DNA of 64,000 nt from Adineta ricciae (GCA_905250025.1 CAJNOJ010000081.1:248001-312000), one strand, 5' to 3'. Positions 35,058 through 47,107 are shown, counted from the stretch's first letter. Notes: generated by a model from the letters alone, not told the origin. Program-made: numbers and translations.

Positions 35058-35453
35058 GATCTCTTCGAAGTGCAAATCAAACGCATCGTTTCTTTTAGTA
35101 GTACCAACGGATATTATCTATCATCACTCTAAGTGTGCTAACCGGTTAAGGTTCTTCTCTTTGCTTCTGTGTATAGTGTATGAAAGAAATTTTCGTCTTT
35201 CTTGCAGTGACGAGTCTTGTTTTTCAATCTTTTTTTCTGCTTGTTCTGTCTGTGTATGTATATATCTCTACATATTATAAAGACGAAAGTTCAAATACTA
35301 ACATGATTGTTCATTTTCTGTATAGAACGGAATTAAAGTATTAGCATTTTCATCTTGAAATACATATTCATCTTAGAAAAATTGAGCACATAGCTTTTGT
35401 CTATGAGTATTTTTTTTTTCAAATTCTTAAATTCGTCTCTTTTAGATCTTAAT
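35058..35453. other. Intergenic
   Basis: T-rich 3' UTR of the bZIP gene, followed by the upstream region of the LDLRA gene. An acceptor-like GTCTCTTTTAG ends eight nt before the ATG at 35454. Confidence 0.4.
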
Positions 35454-36669
35454 ATGAAACACTTGTTTTTAATCTACACTTTACCAATATTACTCGCGTC
35501 AGCATATCATGAAGGTGAGTGACTTCGTTGAAAATCACGTCTCGACGTGTTGCTTTGTTCTAGTTCATATTAAATCCGACGATGATTGTTGGTCGCTTGA
35601 AAACAACAAAACCATCGAGAAAAACTATGCTGTTCTAGTCAATTTCGCACCCAAAATTGCCTACGGGAAAGACAGTTGTTCAGTACATATAGCAAATCCA
35701 TGGTTACCAAACATGCAAAATGGATTTGGATTATTCCTGTCGCGTCAACAGATGGATTGCTCTTCAATATTGACAATCAATTGTCTTCCAGACGGTATTC
35801 TACACAATCAGGTAAGTGTATTTCTCGAATTTTCTGCTTGCTGACGCGACTGGAATTTAGACAATTCCCTCGTCTGCGGAATTCACATGTCACACGAGTA
35901 AAAACAAAGTTCAAATGCCTTGCAGTACACTTGAGCTCACATTCAAAAGAAATTTGAATCAACCCGGAGCGAAATCTTCAACACTAGTACAAGTTGTTGC
36001 ATTAGCCAAAGGTAAACTTCGAAATTAATCTTATATTCAGCAAAATTTTGATGGAACTTTTAGAACCGTGTGATGATAAAGATATATTTTTTCAATGTCC
36101 GAATGATTATCCTCATTCATGTCTCGATAAAAAGTTGGAGTGTAATGGACGATCTGAATGTTTAAGTGGTGATGATGAACGAAGTTGTCATCGTATGTAT
36201 AGTGGCACTGAAGATCATAACTGAGAAAGAATTTGTCATTTTTTAGCAACTCACTCCGAAGGTGTTCCAGTGATAGTGATTATTCTTCTCGTTTTGCTAT
36301 TTCTCTTTCTGATTTGTATCTTATCAGCAGGTAAGAAAGAATGAATCATAATATATGATTCACATCTTGTTCGATCTTAGTGTTGGTTTGCTGTTGTTGT
36401 CGAGCGGCATGCAAGGGAATAGTTCGACGTATTCGTTCGAAAAAAGAAAAGAAATCGGCTACAAGTCAGTCATCTTTTTCTTCACATTCGCCTGTCTGAC
36501 GCACAGATTTTGTTTAGAGGGTGATGTGACTATTTCGGCTGAAGAAGCTGGCTTAATCAAAGAATTAACAGCACCATCAAATGTTGTTGAAACTTTGCCT
36601 CAACAGCATATGGAACCTGCACCATTGCTTATCGATTCAACCAAACCTATCTATCCTCGTTTGGAATAG
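35454..36669 (+). CDS. Type I membrane protein with one LDLR class A repeat (tandem copy 1)
   Basis: Seven exons over introns of about 48-55 nt. Order: signal peptide (MKHLFLIYTLPILLASAYH), an unassigned ectodomain of about 120 residues with several cysteines (CWSLENNK, DSCSVHIANPWLP, MDCSSILTINCLPDG), one LDLR-A repeat (FQCPNDYPHSCLDKK, LECNGRSECLSGDDERSC, with the acidic Ca-binding end DDE), one TM helix (PVIVIILLVLLFLFLICILSA), and a basic-then-acidic tail ending PRLE. The last junction needs the acceptor TTTTGTTTAG, since the nearer CACAG gives a stop. The ectodomain could be CUB-like but I cannot show it. It heads a tandem pair with the gene at 36864. Confidence 0.75.
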
Positions 36670-36818
36670 TTCCAGTCAGATGTGTAATCACAAATCAAAT
36701 GAAATCTTCACTTGTTTATTGCAAACCTAGCTGCTTCGTATTTCGTTGTGTCAGATTGTCCTCGTGTTTTGCTGAAAGCATTGATAAAATCTTCGATGTT
36801 CTTTTGAAATTTGAAATT

Positions 36819-36863
36819 AATAAAATTTGATGTTCAACAATAATAACAAAGTGACTTTTTCAG
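36819..36863 (+). promoter_or_regulatory. Poly(A) signal followed closely by an acceptor-like site between tandem LDLRA genes
   Basis: AATAAA at 36819-36824 is followed 31 nt later by GTGACTTTTTCAG, whose AG abuts the ATG of the second gene. This is the arrangement seen where a polycistronic RNA is cut, polyadenylated and trans-spliced. It may also be an ordinary gene end beside a 5' UTR intron acceptor. Confidence 0.45.
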
Positions 36864-38008
36864 ATGTTACCATTGAGCAGACTTCTCCTTTACCTTTTCT
36901 TACCATCAATCTTCGCCAAAGTGACATACTGTAAGATTATTTGCCATGTCAAACTCGACATTTCCAATCAATCTTATATTTTAGTTAACCTAGAGAACAC
37001 GTATGGACCGTACTGTAATCCGAGAAACAAATTCACACCAGACGCCGGCATCGTCCGTTATGCTGGGTAAGTCGGCTGCTGGAAATCATTGATGAGACTC
37101 AGTCGTTTTTCTTCAGTACACCATGGATTGGCCGATGCGTATTGAATATCGAAAGTTGTTGTCTGCCGGAGTTTCCAAATGGTACATTGATTCCAAATGT
37201 ATCGATCTCCACGCGATTTTATATGCATTTACTTGTGCCACCGCTGTGTTTAACAGAGAATGTGACTGTCATTGCTGGAACAGAAGAAACGGTAAATTTC
37301 ACGAAACAATTCGAACGATATTCCGATGAAGATATGTTTTAGATTCATATTAATTGTAATACGCCCAATGGAAGCGAATATTATTTTGACACGGAACGTT
37401 TAACGATTCTGTATCATCGGTCAGAAAAGTTACCATTGTCAAAATTCTCGATGATTGTCACGCCATTAAAATTGAAAACACGTATTGACTCTTATGAATA
37501 CCAGCGGTTTCTTTTTACGGAAATACTTTTTCATTTGAGGGATGTACACTGCATGTGGCTTCGATTGCTTTTCGGATACTCATTGCATCGAGCAAAGTCT
37601 GGTTTGTGACCGGTATCGAAATTGTCCGAACGGTGTTGATGAAGCTAATTGCGAATACAGTTCGTATCTTACCTATAATTTTTATCGCGCAAATCGCAAC
37701 ATTCTTGTTCTAGGTCACCATCATGAACCATTGTCATTTCGTGGAAAGATCATTCTTTTCTTTATACTGATGATAATCATGTCAGTGGCTGTATCCATTA
37801 TATTTGGCTGCTATTTCTGTTGTAAAGTAAACAAGAACAACAATCGCCTTAGTTTTATCACACGTGATCGAAAGTCAAGTATGAAAGTGATGAGGAAGAT
37901 GTTTTGTTTTGCTAATTGACTCTCTCTCTAGTTGCCGGTGCTGACTTCGAAGAAATTCGTGCTGTTCATTCTCCATTAATACCATCGACAACTCTCGAGA
38001 AGGTCTAA
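36864..38008 (+). CDS. Type I membrane protein with one LDLR class A repeat (tandem copy 2)
   Basis: Same plan as the gene just upstream: signal peptide (MLPLSRLLLYLFLPSIFAKVTY), cysteine-containing ectodomain (CCLPEFPNGTLIPNVSI, PPLCLTENVTVIAG, with N-glycosylation sites), an LDLR-A repeat (CGFDCFSDTHCIEQS, VCDRYRNCPNGVDEANC), a TM helix (IILFFILMIIMSVAVSIIFG) and a short cytoplasmic tail. Seven exons with ~50-63 nt introns. The ATG is directly preceded by TTTTTCAG. The first gene's likely poly(A) signal AATAAA (36819-36824) lies only 40 nt before this ATG. Sequence identity with copy 1 is low, so the duplication is old or the likeness is by architecture only. Confidence 0.72.
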
Positions 38009-38467
38009 ATCGTTCTACAATGCAATCTTTTCCTAGTCAGTTCATTTATTTTGTCGTTCAGATATAGTCATGTTTCTATTTATTGATGTCGTTGAGTAAT
38101 GTTACCATCAATATTTGTATTCACATTCTATTTTATGTTGTTTTATATATATATTTTTTTGTCGGAAATATTTTGATTTGATCTTCTGCTGAAGACAACA
38201 GAAGGTTTTATTTAACAATTAAATAATTATTACATTCAATTCAAAAGGTATACATATATATGTAGAGTGAGATAAATGAGAGAGAAAAACAAACAAATGA
38301 GACTTCATTCCACTGTTTTGATTCTGTGCACAAATGAAACGTCGAGAAAAGAAAGGCATTTCTCTTAAAATAAATATTATTGACAAACTCCGCACAGTAC
38401 ATCGACATATGTGCGTATCTAACCTAATTCATTCATATGAAGGACGCGAAAACAACGACAGATTCGT
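38009..38467. other. Intergenic between convergent genes
   Basis: 3' UTRs of the second LDLRA gene and CLINT1, with short TA runs (near 38147 and 38250). No gene seen. Confidence 0.4.
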
Positions 38468-40580
38468 CTATTTCTTATTTGCACTCGAAAATATTGATTG
38501 AGTATTGCTTTCAAATAGAGAAAAATCGGTATGGGTTGGACTTGTCGGACTGGTCAATTGATTCAGTGGTACAGACGATTTTTGAGAATTGCCACGTGTA
38601 TATGGCACTAAATTATTCAATGAAATATCTAGTTTGCCTTGAGCAGACGACCATGTATTCTAGAAAAAACAAACAGAAGCGATTATTTGCACAAATGACT
38701 ATTCGATGCATTACATTGAAGGAATTTGTATTCATTTGCTGTGCTATGAATGGCTGCATCGAATGTTGCGGTTGAAACATAGCCGATCGGACAGATGTTT
38801 GTTCTTGAGCGTTCATTGCGAAGAGATTCGGTTGTGCCATGAAGAAGTTTAAATCATTGGAAGAGGTAGGTGGCGTTGGTTGAACAACGTTAGATGCTGT
38901 CTCCAAAGACGCAAATGGATCAAAGGTGTCTGACGATGTAGTTGGCCAAGGCGATGGTTGAATTCTACAAAAATAGACTTATGTTTTCCTCGTCTTCACT
39001 CGAAAGAGTTTTCAAACATACGAAGCAGTTGGTGACACCGCTTCTTGAAATTGACCGAATTCATCATCTTGTGGCGCTTGGACATAAGATGTAAAATCGA
39101 CATCGTCTCCTAACAGATCGACAACTGGCTGTTCGGTTGGTTTAATATCAGTAGAAGACTAAAGAGAAATCGAAATTTGTTCATTTAAGTTCATGTTTCA
39201 GCTTGTGCAAACGAGTTTAACAATTTCATTGGTGTTAAATAGCTGTCTACATCTGAAATTCTCTTCGATAGATTGATTGAAGTCGGCATTCATTGTGGAT
39301 GATAGACTGATACTTCAATCTCTATCGTTATCGAAACTGATATATAATATGTATGATCAAATAAAGAAACGACAAGTGCAGGTTGGATTCACTTGCGTAG
39401 GGTTGATGAACATTGATATTTTTCTTGGCAAAATTCATAACACTATGAATATTTGTTCATACATAATGTTTTCAAGGCTTGCCTTACATAAATCTCTGTC
39501 ATTCGATGGATTGTTTACCTTAGTTTTTGTATGGTTTTCTTCTTTTTTCCAGCTTTTTGATTTTTGATTTTCCTCGTCGCTAAAAACAGATAAACAAAAG
39601 TTCGATCGAAAGTTCAATGGTCAAATTTGCTCAGATTGGTATGAATGGATGAGAAATGCAATCATCAAATTGACATCAGATGACGCGCATGAAAATAATC
39701 ATCATAGCAAATTTTCAGTTTACCTAACATCAGCGCAGTAGTCTGGCGATTTTGAACTTTGCTCTGGTTTGGACTTTCGACGTTCGGTGTGATCATTATC
39801 TTTCCATCGATCATCTGTGAATCACACGATCAAGAATCAATGACGAATGAGAACCGAAAGAAAACATACTGTAGCTATAAGGTGAAGATTCATGACTTAA
39901 ACCAATGTATTTATCTCGATTGGCTTTCGCACGTTTCCGTTCTTCACGAATACGATCATCGTCTTGAACGAATTCGATCAATTCTTTGACTTTATGCCGA
40001 ACTAAAATAGACTATCGTAAGAGCAGAATCAAATCAATACTAGCGTACTATTAATTCCTTGATCTTTGCCATGTTCGTCATGATATGCGAAGTTTTCTAA
40101 GCTCTTCAAATCGTATAGATGTTCGCGCGTTGAGGTAATCACCTTGTCGCTACCATTTTTGATTAAATACGTTAAAACGAGAAGTGACTAAACAGAGAAT
40201 AAAATCGATTTTCAAGAAAACCATTGTTGTTTTTTTTCAAAGCATACTTTATATGTTCGTCTCCAGTTCTTCTTGTCTTGACCAAAACAGCGTTTCCACA
40301 ACATTCCGATCAACTGAAATATTCTCATGAAGAATCTTCGTATAGTTTCGAAAAGCTCAAGTCTTACCTCGTTGTAATTTTCGGGTGAAAAAGATAACTG
40401 GGAAAGATCTTGTAGTAACGTACCAGACGGACCCCACGATTCATCGTTCGTGGCTTCGACAACTTTTGCTTCTGTATCTGTGTAATTCATGACGATATTT
40501 GTTGCTTTATCAAAGAGTTCTCGAACAACGTATGGCATTGCTGGGATATAACTTCCAAGATTAAATTTACTTAAATCCAT
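38468..40580 (-). CDS. CLINT1: Clathrin interactor 1 (epsinR), ENTH-domain adaptor
   Basis: About nine exons on the minus strand. ENTH domain: VVRELFDKATNIVMNYTDTE, EATNDESWGPSGTLL, then after a short intron LIGMLWKRCFGQDKKNWRRTYK, SLLVLTYLIKNGSDKVI, SLENFAYHDEHGKDQGIN, IRHKVKELIEFVQDDDRIREERKRAK. This is human CLINT1 order. The middle is disordered, and the tail has DLLGDDVDF, FGQFQEA and NTWSSAQGKLDISLNNLVP, the last close to human TWSDPSVNISLDNLLPG. CLINT1 binds PI4P, clathrin and AP-1/GGA at the trans-Golgi and endosomes and sorts SNAREs. Introns near 39722-39580 and 39515-39160 are longer than the local norm, so a small exon may be missed there. Confidence 0.9.
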
Positions 40581-41103
40581 TTTGTGTCCGGCCTGTTTAC
40601 TATCTTCTACTTGAACTTCTGCGATGGTATGGGGTAGAGCAAAATAACAACCTCACCTCCCTCCGATAAGCTACCATCGGATTGGATATGTTCGACTATG
40701 TTCATAGGACTTCGTGAAAGTTTTCTTCGAATTTCAATTGTTTGGACGAATTTTCCAGGGAAAAGTAAAATAATTTCGAATATATGACAGAAATTGTTGT
40801 CAACAAAACAAATGGATTAGGATAGGTGTCGCTCGGAGATTATCAAGACTGGTCCAGATGACGACCAATTGACAAATTCTTGTTACTATATGTATTTTGT
40901 GATGAATTGAATCTTGATACCAAAAGTGAGTACTGTATTCAATTTCGATGGTTTAGAAATTGGGATATTTTGAAAATTTCTATTGTCACTCTGGTATTGG
41001 ATATCATCGTTTAGGGAGGCCGTGAGTCAACGGTGTACTTAATATTCAATCTAAAATCTGGGTTCTGCATAGATTAACTTCAGGAAAAAGAACATGTTTC
41101 TTG
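40581..41103. other. Intergenic, divergent promoter region
   Basis: Between CLINT1 (minus) and the KIAA2013-like gene (plus). An acceptor-like TAACTTCAG lies about 22 nt before the plus ATG. No gene seen. Confidence 0.4.
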
Positions 41104-43395
41104 ATGGCGCATTCAATGAGTGATCTTATTTTGAAAAATCTGTCATTCGCTACACAACAAATCAAAGAGCGGCTAGGAATCTATAAGTTAGTTTCACAAA
41201 TTCACTATAAAAAATGATTACCCTTCGATTTTAAGATCTCGACGGGTATTTTTCGTGTTTATCCTTGTGGCTACAATCATACTCTATTTTCTATCGAAGT
41301 GGACACCACGTCGGTCAAACTATAAGACTGGTAACATTTTCCACTGTAGCGAATATCCATTCAATTTCCATTTCTATCTTTCAGTTTTATATGATGCTTG
41401 CATTCAAGAGAGATTAGATGCATTCGCTGGTGATGCAGCAGATAAGGATGCTATTTTCAATCATGAGCCCATTCACTACGAAGAACATGCTAGTTTACCA
41501 TTTACAGGTGAAATTTAGAATTCAATCAAACGACTTATTTCATCGATTATGTAGGTAATGGATATATTGGCATATCCCACTCAGGCCAGTCTCATCTTCA
41601 ACTGATATCTGATACAAATGCTCCATTTATTTCCACTGGTTACTCTCCTATCATCCAAATCTATTCAGCGACTTGGGAAGTATCAAGCGCAACTGTGCTT
41701 CACATGAATCATGGTCTTGTGAGGCGACTACAATGTTTTAAAACTAGTACAACACGTTCCGCCTATGTTACACATTTGCTGTATGCACATCGTCGTCGTC
41801 CTTCATTGATTGTACAAGAAATCGACATCGTCAATCCAAGTGAACAAACGTTAGATTTAAGCTTTGCTTTGCCAAAATCCGTTCTTAGTGGTGATCTCAA
41901 ACAACTTGAACAAAGCGAGTCGTCCGACGGCAAAGCCTTTATCACCACTTATAAAATATCCCTTCGAGATCGTAGTTCCATTCTCTTTGTTTCTATAACA
42001 AGTAAAACTCCTTCTGAAAGTCATGTTAAACCCAATAGGTATAATTTAATTTGTTTTTCATATTTTTTTCATGTCCACACATTGATTTGTTTAGTCAAGA
42101 TAAACATGTGATTTTAACCGTGACCAGATTTTCTCCCATTCTTCACAATGATAAACTACGCAACACAACATTTCTCAGTCGATGGAAAACTACTTTGCAA
42201 AAACAAGCCGCAGACGAATTAAGCGAAGTTTTGGAAATCAATCCAAAATCTCTATTAAAAGACCACATACAAACATGGACATCGGTATGGCAAAGCGGAT
42301 TCTCTATCAGTCATTCATTAGCACCATCTGCTATGAATGGTGACGTGATTAATCGAACGATATATTATGTTTTGTGTTCGACGCCTTCCCCACTGTACGA
42401 TTCGAAGTTAGATGACACAACACGAATCGAATACAATCAGAGTTTATTTCAAATCGATCGGTGCTATGAAGGTCATTCAACATTGTAAGAAAAGCAGATG
42501 TTCATCGTCGAAAAATGTTCTACTTTCGATTGTAGAGTCGGTGATAAGCTATGGCGTGCACCAGGTGATGATCTAGCTGTTTCACAGTTATCTCTTCTTT
42601 GGCGTTCCACTCTATCGAAGAAAGGCTGTTCTACTCTAATGAAAAGCGGTAAGTTCATTTTTCTTCTCAGCTTGACATCAAGATTTCTTTCGTCAAGGTG
42701 TCAATGGTATGCTCCAATCGATGCTAATTTCGATTGGTGGTATTCGTTTTCGCAATCATCATTTGGAATTGAATCTTGACCCTAAAGAACTTCATCGTGA
42801 TATGTTCTTCCGTGCAATTCATTTCGGTAAACAATATTGTATCAATATAACTATTACCGTTGGGCAAGATAATCGTGCTGTGATTGATGTTTCGATTGAT
42901 AATGATAATACTCAAACATATGCATGTGATGCTGGCTGTTTAGATTCGTATACGAAACTAAGGTTTGACGCGTGCTCTTCGTAAAATAATCTAGATGTTT
43001 TCGTTAATCGATCTAGTACGACACCTGTTCGATTTCCTGTGAAAATGACGAACCCTGCAACTGCTATTCTCTATATAACCGAAGATTTAGAATATATGAC
43101 CCAATTGAAAGATACGCTTCATGTCAAAGAAGTTGAAATAGGTACTTGAAAACATCTATTCTATGATTTGTTTTTCTAAACGCCTTTCTTTCTTTCTTTA
43201 GCTCCGCCTCATGCTCACGATATTCTTGCTCTTCATCGTCATGGGCACAAACTTGGTGGCTTACCCGTCATTTTCTGGATAGCATTAGCATTCTTAATCG
43301 TCATCTTTCATTTGTTTTTATTGAAAATTGTTCTCAACGAAATGGGATTTTTTAAACATACATCAATCACACATCCGAGACCGAGGACTCTATAG
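41104..43395 (+). CDS. KIAA2013: KIAA2013-like single-pass ER/secretory membrane protein
   Basis: About nine exons joined over ~47-65 nt introns. A short cytosolic N-terminus is followed by a signal anchor ([20 protein letters not shown]), then a luminal domain: [116 protein letters not shown], and a C-terminal TM helix [20 protein letters not shown]. These follow human KIAA2013 in order (YACKAGCLDEP, LLYISTDLTHLQDLRHTLH, FLFKLIYNEY). The junction after GCLDSYTKL uses the acceptor CGATCTAG near 43013, which alone keeps the frame and the human match. Function is not well known. Confidence 0.85.
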
Positions 43396-43563
43396 ACATT
43401 CGATACTTTTTCTTCTTTGTTATTTTGTTTCTCTTCACAAAACATTGACACTTTGTAATTATTGAAGTCGCATTTTTTTCTTTTTTTTCGATGGCTTTTT
43501 GTTTCTATCTGCATACTAAACGGGAAGAGTTGGAACAAGTTTCAATTGTTCTTTAATGTTAAA

Positions 43564-45542
43564 ATGCTTCTACTAGTTGAAGTGCAAAACATGCTTTCGA
43601 TCAAGTCATGGCCGAAAACAAAAGAACCGGCATCGTATCAAGAAATTTATAATCATGTTGAGCATTTTGGTAGTGAATGTTCGCAATTTATTGATATTAT
43701 CGAAATCGATTATTATCAAGGAACAACATCAACTGAGATTGCTCTATCAAAAGATCGAATAACGCATCGGGCACTGTCTGTGATTACAATACAAACATGG
43801 TCGCGACGGTTGAATCAATTACGAACGATTGCCTGTTCAAAAGATTTTTGCAGTGCTGAGTCGACTAGAGAGTTCTTAAATGGAGAGCGATTGATCGATA
43901 GTGAAATTATTGCTTTGATTGAAAGAATTAACAGTAAGATACGACAACAGTTTAAAGTAGAAATTCCCGTATTAATCGAGCGATTGAATGATTGTATGGA
44001 AATGATGAAACAATATTTCTTATCGTTTTATCAAATCGAAAGCATTCAACGTATCATTGAAAACGATCAGGAAGAAAAACTTCATGTAAGCAGACGATAG
44101 ATTCAATCTACCGTACAGGATGATTTTGTTTTCTCTAAGGATGAACTATGAGAAATCTCGCGGTTTACATATCTTTCAAATAGATCAATCGTTGAAAATA
44201 CTTCGTGAAATGTCACAACGAATCCACCAGGCGGAAGACGTACCACTGTCCACATTATCGAGAGAATGTCTATCGTATCCGTTTGTCTTTGTGCTACCAA
44301 GATGCTACCATCGAGCACGAGAAATATTGAATATCTTTCAAACATGGCTACGTGAAGACATGATATACACGGAATTTATTGAGAGGTAAGAACTTACAAG
44401 TCTGCCAGAGAATATTAATCGAAATTTTGATTCAGATCGTTGAAATCCTTGGACAAAAAGTATCGCGAAGCGAAACAAGCATGGGAGTTGAGTAAAAGTC
44501 AGTATAGTCAAATCAAATATCGAGTACGAATGGTTTTGAACTTGAATATGCTTATTTATTGTCTTCTTTTTCAAGACGGAGACTCGTGATACTCGATTGA
44601 AGAAACTCGAACAAACTCAATTAGAAACCGATTTCTTTTCGAAACAGCAAGATTATTCTTCGAAATGCTTCAAACGTCAAATCTATGCTATGCGCCTTTA
44701 TGAGTTATCGCACCGATTGAAGAATGCCCATGGTAATCATACAACGATTGGAAAATTTCAAACCGGTTTTAAGGATTTATCAAAAGAACTGCCAGAGTTG
44801 GAATCAAAGATTGCAGGTTTCCGAATACGACGACATACTTTCCAAAAACATGAATGAATATTGATGAAGATGCATGACGAGGATATGAAAAACAATCAGG
44901 ATTTACAATTGACTATGGATAATTAACTTGAGAAAGAGAGGCAACTAACTCGCATAATACATTGCCGTGACATCATTCGAAATATTTATCAATGTCGAAA
45001 GAGGAGGGATTTGGCTCAACAAATATTCTATGGTTTACCAATAATTCAGTGTCATGATGGTGAGATTTCCCTTATTTGACAACTCATCATTGGTTTGTGT
45101 CGTTGTAGACGATCTTTGCAAAACATTCTCTATCGTATCGAAAACGATTGGTCGTGATTGGGATCGGCTCTACCGGGAATTACTATTTCATCCTAAACGG
45201 GGTCAAGAAGAATTGTCCAACGATCTGAAAATCATCAGTAGAAAGTATGAGCGTGGAAATACTTTCCAAGTAATATAACGATTGATTTGTACCTACTGCA
45301 ATAGTCCTTCTAGGACCAAACAATGGATGCATTGAACAAATGGTGACGATCTCATTAGCGGACTTCGGCAAATTCGTCGTTTCGACGTCATACGAGCAGT
45401 TCAAGACAACAGCATCAAATGCCAAGATGTATCCGTTAGCGACCTTGACGAAGCCAATATACAAACGGAAGACATCGAAGGTTTAAACCAGAAGCTTGTC
45501 CTATTGTTTGAAAAACTGAGAGCAAACGGTTCGACTACATAA
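43564..45542 (+). pseudogene. Decayed coiled-coil + death-domain gene
   Basis: A chain of exon-like open stretches separated by good ~50 nt GT..AG introns (for example GTAAGAAC..TTCAG near 44391-44433 and GTACGAAT..TCAAG near 44521-44575). The parts encode an alpha-helical, coiled-coil-rich protein of about 480 residues (SYQEIYNHVEHFGSE, ETRDTRLKKLEQTQLETDF, RLKNAHGNHTTIGKFQTGF), ending in a death-domain-like fold: DDLCKTFSIVSKTIGRDWDRLYRELLF, LKIISRKYERGNTFQ, and ALNKW. The frame is broken by about three stops between 44850 and 45380, and one splice junction near 44100 does not keep phase, so it looks recently inactivated. It could be a working gene if my splicing is wrong. The exact family is not recognised; similar host genes act in apoptosis or immune signalling. 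Confidence 0.6.
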
Positions 45543-45946
45543 CTGTCGGGCATCAATAGACTATCAAGGTATGAAATATTTACTCAGGCCAAAATAGTAT
45601 TAAGTGCGCAACGCAGCACTAACCTGGCTGTCGCGACAATGAAACATTACATTCATAAATATCAACATGAATAGATCTTTTCAGTTTCCATGTACATTAA
45701 CATCGATGAATAGAATGATTAATTTATTTTTTTCATAAAAACAACAGAGGACATAGAAGTGCGTATTTGCTCACTATTCTTTTAATTTTCTTTGTCAGCA
45801 TCGATAATCACATGTTACAAGCAGGCAATCTTTTCCTGAAAGAAAAATAAACTGTACCTTTCTATTTGTTCGTTGTGTTTTTTTGTAAAGATTCGTTCTC
45901 TTGCTGCTTTTCTCTCGCCTTTCCCTGCATTTTCATATCCACTCAC
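45543..45946. other. Intergenic, may contain a missed 5' exon
   Basis: AT-rich. The open frame of the EGF-7TM gene extends up to 45866 from a non-ATG codon, and the extra part (FSCCFSLAFPCIFIS) is hydrophobic like a signal peptide, so a small first exon may lie here. Confidence 0.3.
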
Positions 45947-47107
45947 ATGTCGCCATGTTCGAATAACACCAATGGCTCGTGTTTGAACGAAGGCATATGC
46001 ACTTCTGGCATTTGTATCTGTTCAAATGAATGTTTTCACGGTGATCGTTGTCAAACATACTACAATGTACTTAGTCTTCCATTCTCTTCCGCGATGGCAG
46101 AAGACACTTCCGATGCACACATTGTCTATATTATGTTGTTGACACTTATAGTCATCATTGGACTTTTGAATAATATTGTTTGTATCGTCATATCGACACG
46201 TGAACATATTCGGATCACCGCCAATGGGGTTTATCTATTCATAATATCGGCTAGTGGCATTGTACGTAAACTATTTCTGCAAACTGTGGTTTTAACGATC
46301 ATCGGATACGATTCATCATCGTTACGTACATGGTCATGCTATGTCAATCCTTACATATCGTTGGTCATAGGTTATGCATGTATCTGGATAAGTGTTGCGA
46401 TTGCTACCGAACGCGTTCTGATCGAATGTTTCAATATGGAGTTGTATGAAACGCATCGACATGCGATAATAATTTCGATTGGATGTTTTATCTATTCATC
46501 GGTATCAAACCTACCGAAAATCTTTGCTCGAGAATTTATTCTTAGTCCATCGGGAGAGTCAATTTGCATGTATGATTATATCTCACATCCAGAATGGAAC
46601 ATACCAGATACTGTTTTTTCTTATATCAATGTTATCGTTCCGTGTGCTGCTCATTTGATTTGTACTGGATGCGTGTTAACAACAATAGTTCGCCGCAAGA
46701 TACTCATATGCAAAAATAGTCAACCGCAGCAGCGTCTCTATCGTGTTTGGTTACGTCAGTTGTACTTTCATCGAGATTTTCTAGTCCCACCTCTATTTCT
46801 CATCTTTTGTCTTTTACCAAATGCAATCCACGGACATTTAATTGCGATTTGTATACAATACAACAACGTCGCACATCTTCGTCTGCACATTGTTTGCATA
46901 TTTCTACTCCATCTTCCTTTCGTATTCATTTGTTTAGTGTATATCTATCCAAACCAATCGTATCGGAAGGAGTTCCGGCACACATGGTTCTATCGAACAC
47001 TGTGTTGCGGTTTATCGCGAAAGGATAAAAAGAAAGTGCAACAACGATACCAGCTAACTGCCAAACTAACCCTCTCCGAGCTTGTAGAAAAGTCTAGTTC
47101 GCAATGA
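45947..47107 (+). CDS. EGF-domain 7TM receptor
   Basis: 386 residues from the ATG at 45947 in a single exon. The N-terminus carries one EGF-like domain with six cysteines (CSNNTNGSCLNEGICTSGIC, then ICSNECFHGDRCQ), followed by seven TM spans: VYIMLLTLIVIIGLLNNIVC (TM1 with Asn), a TM3 ending IATERVLIEC in place of DRY, and TM7 near HIVCIFLLHLPFVFICLVYIYPNQSY, where YPNQSY follows. A Cys-rich segment (TLCCG) after TM7 could be palmitoylated. The frame stays open above the ATG, so a signal peptide exon may be missing. Single EGF + rhodopsin-like 7TM is not a standard vertebrate layout (adhesion GPCRs have GAIN domains, absent here). Confidence 0.78.
   Translation: MSPCSNNTNGSCLNEGICTSGICICSNECFHGDRCQTYYNVLSLPFSSAMAEDTSDAHIVYIMLLTLIVIIGLLNNIVCIVISTREHIRITANGVYLFIISASGIVRKLFLQTVVLTIIGYDSSSLRTWSCYVNPYISLVIGYACIWISVAIATERVLIECFNMELYETHRHAIIISIGCFIYSSVSNLPKIFAREFILSPSGESICMYDYISHPEWNIPDTVFSYINVIVPCAAHLICTGCVLTTIVRRKILICKNSQPQQRLYRVWLRQLYFHRDFLVPPLFLIFCLLPNAIHGHLIAICIQYNNVAHLRLHIVCIFLLHLPFVFICLVYIYPNQSYRKEFRHTWFYRTLCCGLSRKDKKKVQQRYQLTAKLTLSELVEKSSSQ

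Noticed and set aside
42950-43015. KIAA2013 junction using the first TCTAG acceptor near 42993
   Set aside because: It gives a stop or loses the conserved GCLD segment; the second TCTAG keeps frame and homology.
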